A stretch of DNA of 64,000 nucleotides. Source: JBBIQS01 sp037442205 (GTDB lineage Bacteria; Myxococcota; Myxococcia; Myxococcales; UBA5297). Below are positions 1-6,148 of this stretch, piece after piece (positions within the stretch are counted from its first letter, which is position 1; each line of letters starts with the position of its first letter). Where the stretch lies: contig JBBIQS010000007.1 of assembly GCA_037442205.1 (NCBI GenBank), forward strand, positions 61,263-125,262, given 5' to 3'. Under the pieces are notes generated by a model. The model saw only the letters and a list, made by a program, of their open reading frames with translations. It made no database searches and was not told the origin of the DNA. The position numbers were made by a program, and so were the translations under genes.

Positions 1-619
1 AAACCACAGCTACGGCCAGGCCCTGCGCGACACCCAGGCCCACCTCGGCCAGGGACAGCTGTCGAGCATCTTTCTGTCGCACCAGGATCCGGACGTGGTG
101 GCGGCCATCAACGGCTGGCTGCTGGCCACCCAGGCCACCGCCTACATCTCGCAGCTGTGGATGCGCTTCGTGCCCCACTTCGGGCTCGACGCGCTGCTGC
201 TCGACCGGCTGTCGCCGATCCCGGACTCGGGGATGGCGCTCGCCCTCGGCTGCCGCCAGCTGCTGTTTTTGCCCGCCCACTTCCTCCACTCCCCGGGCAA
301 CTTCCAGGTCTACGACCCGACCTCCCGCATCCTCTTCAGCGGCGACCTGGGGGCCAGCATCGGGGCGCCCTGGGAGAAGGTGGACGACTTCGACGCCCAC
401 ATCCCGTACATGGTCGGCTTCCACCAGCGCTACCTGGCCAGCAATCGCACCCTGCGCCGGTGGGTGGCGATGGTCCGCGAGCTGGACATCGAGGTCATCG
501 CCCCCCAGCACGGCGCCTTGCTGATCGGGCGGCCGCTGGTCGAGCGCTTCCTCGACTGGTGTCTGCAGCTGCCGTGTGGAGTAGACCTGCTCGACGATGT
601 CTACCGGGTGCCGAAATGA
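1..619 (+). CDS. ODP-type di-iron metallo-beta-lactamase-fold protein, 5' truncated by the window edge
   Basis: The reading frame is open from base 2, so the true start lies outside the window. The visible part keeps the di-iron motifs of the flavodiiron/ODP branch of the MBL fold: SHQDPD, FLHSPGNF, SGDLGAS and PQHGA. In characterised flavodiiron proteins these bind two irons that react with O2 or NO; ODP is a flavin-free relative used as an oxygen and iron sensor in spirochaete chemotaxis. The product is a close paralogue of the protein at 3388-4149, with near-identical DNA around the first metal motif. Its stop overlaps the start of the response regulator (ATGA), so the two are translationally coupled. 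An oxygen-sensing role is inferred. No flavodoxin domain is visible. Confidence 0.85.
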   Translation, partial: NHSYGQALRDTQAHLGQGQLSSIFLSHQDPDVVAAINGWLLATQATAYISQLWMRFVPHFGLDALLLDRLSPIPDSGMALALGCRQLLFLPAHFLHSPGNFQVYDPTSRILFSGDLGASIGAPWEKVDDFDAHIPYMVGFHQRYLASNRTLRRWVAMVRELDIEVIAPQHGALLIGRPLVERFLDWCLQLPCGVDLLDDVYRVPK

Positions 620-1557
620 CTCCCGCTTCCTATCGAGTGCTGGTGGTCGAGGACGAGGCCACGCTGCGCGAGTCGGTGGTGCGCGGGCTGTCGCGGCTCG
701 AGGGCGTGGAGGTGGTGGGCGCCGGGAGCGTGGCCGAGGCGCTGCGGCTGCTCGACGAACGGGAGCCGGCGGTGGTGGTCTCTGACATCGACCTGCCCGA
801 CCGCTCGGGCATCGAGCTGTTGGGCGAGCTGGGGGCGCGCCAGATGCGGGCCCACGTGATCTTCGTCTCGGCCTTCGTCAAGGCCTACAAGGCCCAGATC
901 CCTCCCCGGGCCGACGCAGAGATCCACGAGAAGCCGCTGCCGATCGAGAAGCTGCGGGCCCTGGTGCGCGACCGGCTGGGCGGGCCGGCCGAGGTGGCCG
1001 CGCCCTTCGGCATCGCCGACTACCTGCAGCTGGCCGGGATGGGGCGGCACTCGGTGGCGCTGGAAGTGAGCGGGTCGCGCGGCGCGGGGCGGGTGGTGGT
1101 GGTCTCCGGCGAGATGTGGAGCGCCGACGACGCCCAGGGCGGCGGGCTGGAGGCCTTCCGCCGGCTGCTGTTCGACAAGGAGGCCTCGGTCAGGGTGGCC
1201 ACCCTGCGCGGCGAGCCCGGGACCCGCAACCTGGTCGGCAGCTGCGAGGAGGTGCTGCTGGACTCGGCGCGGGCCTTCGACGAGGGCGGGAGCGGCGGCC
1301 AGGGCGACCTGCTGCCTGAGCTGGGGTTCGAGGATCCGCCGGCCCCGCCCCAGGCGCCCCCGGCCGAGAGCGAGGACGAGCGCTTCGCGCGCCTCTGGGA
1401 CGAGGGCGTGAAGGCCACCCTGGAGCGGCGCCTGGCCGATGCCCTCCAGGCCTTCCGCGCCGCCCAGGCGCTGCGGCCGACAGACAAGGGCGTGGAAGCC
1501 AACATCCGCCGCCTCGAGCAGCTCGGGGCGGCGCAGCCTGCGACGAAGGGGAGCTGA
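616..1557 (+). CDS. Response regulator: receiver + PATAN (DUF4388) + short helical repeat tail
   Basis: The start is the ATG overlapping the upstream stop (ATGA). Residues 6-120 form a receiver domain: acidic pair E12/D13, phospho-acceptor D57 in SDIDLPDRSG and the conserved Lys in HEKPLP. Residues about 133-230 match the PATAN/DUF4388 domain common in Deltaproteobacteria and Myxococcota, a protein-interaction module rather than a DNA-binding one. The last 60 residues look like a single TPR-type helical hairpin. There is no HTH or enzymatic output domain, so output is probably by protein contact, plausibly with the ParA or roadblock proteins downstream. The partner histidine kinase is not in the window. 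313 residues. Confidence 0.9.
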   Translation: MTPASYRVLVVEDEATLRESVVRGLSRLEGVEVVGAGSVAEALRLLDEREPAVVVSDIDLPDRSGIELLGELGARQMRAHVIFVSAFVKAYKAQIPPRADAEIHEKPLPIEKLRALVRDRLGGPAEVAAPFGIADYLQLAGMGRHSVALEVSGSRGAGRVVVVSGEMWSADDAQGGGLEAFRRLLFDKEASVRVATLRGEPGTRNLVGSCEEVLLDSARAFDEGGSGGQGDLLPELGFEDPPAPPQAPPAESEDERFARLWDEGVKATLERRLADALQAFRAAQALRPTDKGVEANIRRLEQLGAAQPATKGS

Positions 1558-1560
1558 GTC

Positions 1561-2376
1561 ATGGGTGCGACGGTGTGCGTGACGAGCCAGAAGGGCGGCG
1601 TGGGCAAGACCACGGTGGCGCTCAACCTGGCGACGGCGCTGGCGGAGAAGGGGCGGCGGGTGCTGCTCGTCGACCTCGATCCGCAGGGCGGCGTGGGGCT
1701 GGCGCTGGCCCGGCAGGACACGGCGCTGATCGGATTGGCTGAGGTCCTGCTCGGGCAGGCGCCGCCGGAGCAGGCGGTGCTGGCGACCCGGCTGGCGGGG
1801 CTGTCGCTGTTGCCGCGCGGGCGGCTCGACCCGGTGGACGTGTGCAGCTTCGAGCAGGTGCTGCACCAGCCCGGCCGGCTGGGCGCCCTGCTGGCTCCGC
1901 TCAAGGGGAAGTTCGACTACCTGGTGGCGGACACGCCCTCGGGGCTGGGGCTGCCCACCCGCGCCGCGCTGGCGACCTCCGATTTCGTGCTGGTGCCGGT
2001 GCAGGCCGAGGCACTGGCCCTGCGCTCGATCCACCAGGTGCTGCGGGTGATCGAGCACGTGCGGGCGAACGAGAACCCCAAGCTCAACCTGCTGGGGCTC
2101 TTGCTGACCATGCTCGAGCTCAAGAAGGAGCACTCCCGCAACGTGGCCGAGACGCTGTGGGGCGGATTCGAGGCGGTGCTGGAAACCACCGTGCCCCGGG
2201 CCGAGGTCTTCCAGCAGGCGAGCGCGAAGGGGCTGCCGCTGTCGCTGCTGGGCGGGCCGGCCTCGCCCGAGGCGCGGCGCTTCGAGCTGTTGGCGGCCGA
2301 GGTGGAGCAGGCGATTTCGAATTGGAGCAATGCGAATGGATCCGAAGCGCAGCGACTCGAGCGCCAGCTCTTCTGA
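1561..2376 (+). CDS. ParA/MinD-type ATPase
   Basis: The deviant Walker A motif KGGVGKTT lies at residues 11-18. It is followed by VDLDPQGG (switch region) and a Walker B-like ADTPSG. The 271 residues cover a single P-loop ATPase domain of the ParA/Soj family, which positions cargo by ATP-dependent dimerisation. A Shine-Dalgarno-like GGGGAG precedes the ATG, which is 3 nt after the regulator stop. There is no parB beside it. The neighbours are roadblock and ODP proteins, so it is more likely to localise a signalling complex than a chromosome. That is inference; orphan ParA-like proteins have diverse cargo. Confidence 0.88.
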   Translation: MGATVCVTSQKGGVGKTTVALNLATALAEKGRRVLLVDLDPQGGVGLALARQDTALIGLAEVLLGQAPPEQAVLATRLAGLSLLPRGRLDPVDVCSFEQVLHQPGRLGALLAPLKGKFDYLVADTPSGLGLPTRAALATSDFVLVPVQAEALALRSIHQVLRVIEHVRANENPKLNLLGLLLTMLELKKEHSRNVAETLWGGFEAVLETTVPRAEVFQQASAKGLPLSLLGGPASPEARRFELLAAEVEQAISNWSNANGSEAQRLERQLF

Positions 2377-2962
2377 CGACCTGGAGCAGGCCCGGCGACT
2401 GACCCGCGCGCTGCGAGGCGGCAGCGCGCCGGCGGCGAGCGAGGCCCAGCCCGGCTACGTGCGCTTCGCGGCGCCGCGGCCGGCGACCCCGCCACCTCCG
2501 CCACCTCCCGTCCCCACTGCCGCGGCTGCTCCGCCTGTTCCGCCTGCTCCGGCCGCCCCGCGCCAGCTGCAGAAGGCGCCCGAGGGCTTCGGCTCGGCCG
2601 GCTGGAACAAGCTGCTGGGCGAGTGCCTGGCGGTCTCCGGGGCGGAGTCGGCGTTCGTGATGGATCCCCAGGGGCTGGTGGTGGCCTGCCAGGGGGCGCG
2701 ATCGGCGGTGGAGCTGGAGGCGGTCGGCTCGCGGCTGATGCTGGCCCTGGAGCAGGCCGACGCCATCGAGGGTGGGCCGAGCGGGCTGTCGGTGTCGCTG
2801 GAGAGCGAGAAGGGGACGCTGTGGGGGGCGCGGCTGTCGCAGGAGGGCGGGCCGCTGTTGCTGGGGCTGTTCGTGCCGGCGGGTCTGGCGCCCGACCGGC
2901 AGCGCGCGCTGTTCGCAGTGCTCGCCCGCGCCGGGGCGAGCGGACCGGTCACCTCACGCTGA
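2336..2962 (+). CDS. Roadblock/LC7-like protein with Pro/Ala-rich N-terminus
   Basis: I chose the ATG at 2336 because GGAG at 2324-2327 is well spaced for it; an in-frame ATG at 2330 is the alternative. The gene overlaps the end of the ParA gene by about 40 nt. The first 80 residues are Ser/Ala/Pro-rich and probably disordered. Residues 85-205 have the pattern of a roadblock/LC7 domain: a helix, FVMDPQGLVVA, a long helix, then a strand ending in LLLGLFVPAG. Such domains dimerise and regulate small GTPases or scaffold motility complexes (compare MglB). No MglA-like GTPase lies nearby. The assignment is weaker than for the next gene. Confidence 0.7.
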   Translation: MDPKRSDSSASSSDDLEQARRLTRALRGGSAPAASEAQPGYVRFAAPRPATPPPPPPPVPTAAAAPPVPPAPAAPRQLQKAPEGFGSAGWNKLLGECLAVSGAESAFVMDPQGLVVACQGARSAVELEAVGSRLMLALEQADAIEGGPSGLSVSLESEKGTLWGARLSQEGGPLLLGLFVPAGLAPDRQRALFAVLARAGASGPVTSR

Positions 2963-2990
2963 GCCGCACTCAAGGAAGGAGCGTCTGCCC

Positions 2991-3356
2991 ATGTCTCGTA
3001 CCGATGACCTCAACCGCATCCTGAGGCAGCTGCAGTCCGGGACCCCGGAGATCGAGGCCAGCGCCCTGATCTCGGAGGACGGATTGTTGATCGCCTCGGC
3101 CCTGCCCCAGCACGTCGACGAGATGAGGGTGGCGGGGATGTCCTCGACCATCCTCAGCCTGGGCTCGCGGGCCTCGGCCGAGCTGCAGCGCGGAGCGCTG
3201 GAGCAGGTGCTGATCCGCGGTCCGCAGGGCTACGCGGTGATGGTGGCAGCGGCCTCGGGGACGATGCTGCTGGTGCTGGCCACCCCGCAGGCCAAGCTGG
3301 GGCTGATCTTCCTGGATCTGTCGAAGGCGGTGAAGGAGATCGCCAAGGTTCTCTGA
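2991..3356 (+). CDS. Roadblock/LC7 domain protein
   Basis: AAGGAAGGAG lies just upstream of this ATG, which excludes the longer upstream frame. The 121-residue protein is a complete single roadblock/LC7 domain: an N-terminal helix, the diagnostic ALISEDGLLIASALP strand-turn-strand, a central amphipathic helix, then QVLIRGPQGYAVM and the closing strand and helix. Family members include MglB and archaeal or actinobacterial regulators, which act as dimers on small Ras-like GTPases or as scaffolds. It lies between another roadblock protein and an ODP protein in one operon, so a heterodimer with the upstream roadblock protein is plausible. Confidence 0.9.
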   Translation: MSRTDDLNRILRQLQSGTPEIEASALISEDGLLIASALPQHVDEMRVAGMSSTILSLGSRASAELQRGALEQVLIRGPQGYAVMVAAASGTMLLVLATPQAKLGLIFLDLSKAVKEIAKVL

Positions 3357-3387
3357 CCTTCAAGCTCGCTCCGAGAAAGGCAATCCC

Positions 3388-4149
3388 ATGCCCTCCACCG
3401 TCCTGTTCGAATCCGGCAACCATCGCAACATCCAGCTCGAGGACCTGTCGGCCGGCGAAGCCTCGGTGCAGTCCAACCACCATCTGATCGTGCACGACGG
3501 CCAGGGGATGATCCTCGACCCCGGGGGGCACAAGGTCTACACGCGGGCGCTCAGCGAGACCATGGTCCAGGTCGGCCGCGGGGGGAAGCTCAAGTACATC
3601 CTGTTGTCGCACCAGGATCCGGACGTGGTGGCGGCGATCAACGGCTGGCTGATGACCACCGACGCGGTGGCCTGGGCCCCGTCGCTGTGGCTGCGCTTCA
3701 TTCCGCACTTCGGGCTCGACCGGCTGGTGACCGAGCGGCTGAAGGGCATTCCCGACGAGGGGCAGCTGCTGGACCTGAACGGCTGCAAGCTGGTGCTGCT
3801 GCCGGCGCACTTCCTCCACTCGCCCGGCAACTTCCAGGTCTACGATCCGCTCTCGAAGATCCTCTACTCCGGCGACCTGGGGGCCTCGGTGGGCGCGCCC
3901 TACGCGCAGGTGGCTGACTTCCAGGCGCACCTGGCGCACATGGAGGGCTTCCACCGCCGCTATATGACCAGCAACAAGGCGATGAAGGCCTGGGCGGCGG
4001 CGGTGCGCACCCTGGACATCGAGACCATCGCCCCGCAGCACGGCGCCATCTTCCGGGGCAAGGAGATGGTCAAGGCGTTCATCGACTGGTGCGACGGGCT
4101 CGCGTGCGGAGTGGACCTGATGCCGCCGGCGTACAAGGTGCCGGGCTAG
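3388..4149 (+). CDS. ODP-type di-iron metallo-beta-lactamase-fold protein (complete paralogue)
   Basis: 253 residues, preceded by GAGAAAGG. Candidate iron ligands are H75, D77 and D79 (SHQDPD), H144 (FLHSPG), D163 (SGDLGAS) and H218 (PQHGA), in the order and spacing known from flavodiiron proteins. As in ODP relatives, the Glu of the usual HxExDH is Asp, and the residue after the last Asp is Val, not His. There is no flavodoxin domain, so it is unlikely to be a full NO/O2 reductase. It lies at the end of the operon that begins with its paralogue, so the signalling genes are bracketed by two copies. Oxygen or redox sensing is inferred. Confidence 0.88.
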   Translation: MPSTVLFESGNHRNIQLEDLSAGEASVQSNHHLIVHDGQGMILDPGGHKVYTRALSETMVQVGRGGKLKYILLSHQDPDVVAAINGWLMTTDAVAWAPSLWLRFIPHFGLDRLVTERLKGIPDEGQLLDLNGCKLVLLPAHFLHSPGNFQVYDPLSKILYSGDLGASVGAPYAQVADFQAHLAHMEGFHRRYMTSNKAMKAWAAAVRTLDIETIAPQHGAIFRGKEMVKAFIDWCDGLACGVDLMPPAYKVPG

Positions 4150-4266
4150 CCGCTCGCTCGGCTCCCCAGCGTTGGCAGGGGCGAGCCACGGCCTGCCCGT
4201 GCTTCAGCGGCGGGGGGAAGCGTGGTACTCCCCGGGCGCCTTTCTTCGACTTCCGAGGAGCCCACC

Positions 4267-4851
4267 GTGCGAATCGAGCTTGCAGCCCTGTCCCTGTCCC
4301 TGCTGGCGGCGTCGCCGGCCCTGGCCGAGCAGTTCGGGGACAAGGGAGTCATCGCCCCCTCCGGCGAGATCACGCTGAGCATGCAGACCGTCTCCAGCAG
4401 CGGCTTCGGCCGGGGGACGACCACCGGGACCTTCGCGCTGCGGCCGGGGGCGATGTTCTTCATCATGCCCGGGCTGGCGATCGGCGGCTCGCTGCAGTTG
4501 GAGAGCAACATCGGCAGCGGCGCCTCGGGCAACTCCTTCGGGCTGATGCCGGAGGTCGGCTACAACGTGCGGCTGGCGCAGAACTTCTCGATGTTCCCGC
4601 ACGGCGGGATCGGCTACTTCCAGGGCGCCGCGCAGTACAACTTCGCCGGCAACTGGGGGACCTGGGACACCAACCGGCTGACGCTGTCCGCCAATCTGCC
4701 GTTCCTGTTCCACCTCGGGCACTTCTACATCGGCGGCGGGCCCACCCTCAGCGCCGACCTGTGGGCGCAGATGCACAGCGGCGGCTGGTCCTACGACGCC
4801 AACAAGACCACCGGCATCTCGCTGACCACGGTGATGGGCGGCTGGTTCTAG
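4267..4851 (+). CDS. Small outer-membrane beta-barrel-like protein
   Basis: GTG start chosen because GAGGAG lies 6 nt upstream and the resulting N-terminus is a clean signal peptide ending in SPALA before EQFGDKG. The mature 174 residues show alternating polar/hydrophobic strands, many Gly and aromatic residues and a terminal aromatic (GGWF), as in 8-stranded OmpX/OmpW-type barrels. The specific family is not recognised. It lies 117 nt after the ODP gene and before a hairpin terminator, so it may be the last gene of that transcript or have its own promoter. Confidence 0.75.
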   Translation: MRIELAALSLSLLAASPALAEQFGDKGVIAPSGEITLSMQTVSSSGFGRGTTTGTFALRPGAMFFIMPGLAIGGSLQLESNIGSGASGNSFGLMPEVGYNVRLAQNFSMFPHGGIGYFQGAAQYNFAGNWGTWDTNRLTLSANLPFLFHLGHFYIGGGPTLSADLWAQMHSGGWSYDANKTTGISLTTVMGGWF

Positions 4852-4884
4852 CAACCGGCGCTGTCAGACCTCCGGAGTAGAACG

Positions 4885-4914
4885 TGCCAGGCGCCGAAAT
4901 GCGCCTGGCATTTT
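4885..4914 (+). terminator. Hairpin terminator after the barrel gene
   Basis: A perfect 10-bp stem (TGCCAGGCGC / GCGCCTGGCA) with a 6-nt loop is followed by TTTT. This is a classic intrinsic terminator, rare in such GC-rich DNA. It overlaps the region just upstream of the DUF1016 gene, which supports the downstream GTG start for that gene. Confidence 0.8.
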
Positions 4915-4933
4915 CATGTCCGGAGGGGAAATC

Positions 4934-6133
4934 GTGAGCAAGTCAGGAGAGATGAGGCGGGGAAGGAAAGTCGTATCGGCGGTGCGACAATCCAGGAAGT
5001 CGCGTCGGGCGCCGGTGGCCGAACGCAGGCCGCTCAAGATCACGAGGACCGACGATCTGAGCTCGCTGGCCGGTGACGTCAGCCAGCTCATCGATTTGGC
5101 CCGGCAGCAGACCGCGCGGGCGGCCAACGCGGCGCTGACCACGCTCTACTGGCAGATCGGCACGCGCATTCGCCAGGACGTGCTCAAGGAGCAGAGGGCG
5201 GAGTACGGGGCCGAGATTGTCGCCGCGCTGGGGCGACAATTGGAGGCGCGGTACGGGCGGGGGTTCGGGGAGAAGAACCTCCGCCGGATGGTCCAGTTCG
5301 CCGAGGCGTTCCCCGACGGAGAGATTGTCGTGACACTGTCACGACAATTGGGTTGGTCGCATTTCATGGCTCTCATTCCCATGCGCGAACCCCTGAAACG
5401 CGACTTCTATGCCGAGATGTGCCGGGTCGAGCGCTGGAGCGTTCGAGCGCTGCGCCAGAAGATCGACGGAATGCTCTACGAGCGTACGGCGGTCTCGAAG
5501 AAGCCCGACGAGCTGATCCGCAAGGAGCTGGCCGGCCTGCGCAGCAGCGACCAGCTGACCCCGGACCTGGTCTTCCAGGACCCGTACCTGCTCGACTTCC
5601 TGGAGCTGCGCGACACCTTCAGCGAGAAGGACTTCGAGGCGGCGCTGCTGCGCGAGATCGAGCGCTTCCTCCTCGAGCTGGGGGCCGGGTTCACCTTCGT
5701 CGAGCGGCAGAAGCGGATCACTGTCGACAGCGACGACTACTACCTCGACCTGCTCTTCTTCCACCGGCGGATGCGGCGGCTGGTGGTGGTCGAGCTCAAG
5801 CTCGGCGAGTTCCAGCCCTCTGACGCCGGCCAGGTCCAGCTCTACCTGCACTGGCTCGACCGCAATGATCGCCAGCCGGGCGAGGAGCCGCCGGTGGCGA
5901 TCATCCTTTGCGCCGGCAAGAAGCGGGAGACGGTGGAGTACCTCGACCTGGGGCGCAGCGGGATCCACGTGGCCGAGTACCTGACCGACCTGCCTCCGCG
6001 CGAGGTGCTCGAGCAGCGGCTTCACCAGGCGCTGGACGTGGCGCGGGCGCGGATGGGAGCACGGCCGCCCCGCCCGCCAGAGCCCAAGCCAGCGGATTCC
6101 CTTGAGAATCTCAGTGCCGAGCGCGCCGGATAG
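4934..6133 (+). CDS. DUF1016 / YhcG-family PDDEXK nuclease
   Basis: GTG start preferred: GGAGGGG lies 5 nt upstream, whereas the ATG at 4916 sits in the tail of the terminator hairpin. Residues about 45-180 are the DUF1016 N-terminal helical domain (YWQIGTRI, GRGFGEKNLRRM, QLGWSHFMAL). Residues about 200-370 are the YhcG PDDEXK domain, with the catalytic-type Asp in YYLDLLFFH and the ExK in VVELKLGEF, followed by QVQLYLHWLD. 399 residues, full length. Family members occur singly and in defence or restriction neighbourhoods; the cellular role is unsettled. The gene carries strong inverted repeats inside its coding sequence (5216-5240, 5324-5348). It is convergent with the next gene, only 15 nt away. 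Confidence 0.9.
   Translation: MSKSGEMRRGRKVVSAVRQSRKSRRAPVAERRPLKITRTDDLSSLAGDVSQLIDLARQQTARAANAALTTLYWQIGTRIRQDVLKEQRAEYGAEIVAALGRQLEARYGRGFGEKNLRRMVQFAEAFPDGEIVVTLSRQLGWSHFMALIPMREPLKRDFYAEMCRVERWSVRALRQKIDGMLYERTAVSKKPDELIRKELAGLRSSDQLTPDLVFQDPYLLDFLELRDTFSEKDFEAALLREIERFLLELGAGFTFVERQKRITVDSDDYYLDLLFFHRRMRRLVVVELKLGEFQPSDAGQVQLYLHWLDRNDRQPGEEPPVAIILCAGKKRETVEYLDLGRSGIHVAEYLTDLPPREVLEQRLHQALDVARARMGARPPRPPEPKPADSLENLSAERAG
5216..5240. repeat. Inverted repeat inside the DUF1016 gene, copy 1
   Basis: Arms ATTGTCGCC and GGCGACAAT (9 bp, perfect) are separated by 7 nt. The core ATTGTCG/CGACAAT is the same as in the second copy 108 nt downstream. A half-site CGACAAT is also present near 4984. 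Confidence 0.7.
5324..5348. repeat. Near-perfect 25-bp palindrome inside the DUF1016 gene, copy 2
   Basis: Arms ATTGTCGTGACA and TGTCACGACAAT (12 bp, perfect) are separated by one base. It lies in the segment encoding EIVVTLSRQLG. Symmetry of this kind is not required by the protein sequence and is unlikely by chance in coding DNA of this composition. Confidence 0.8.
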
Positions 6134-6148
6134 CGGCCGCGGCGCGGC

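Noticed and set aside
601..2133. Long minus-strand open frames opposite the signalling operon
   Set aside because: They are composed of His/Arg/Gln/Pro runs typical of antisense frames in GC-rich DNA and lie opposite well-supported genes.
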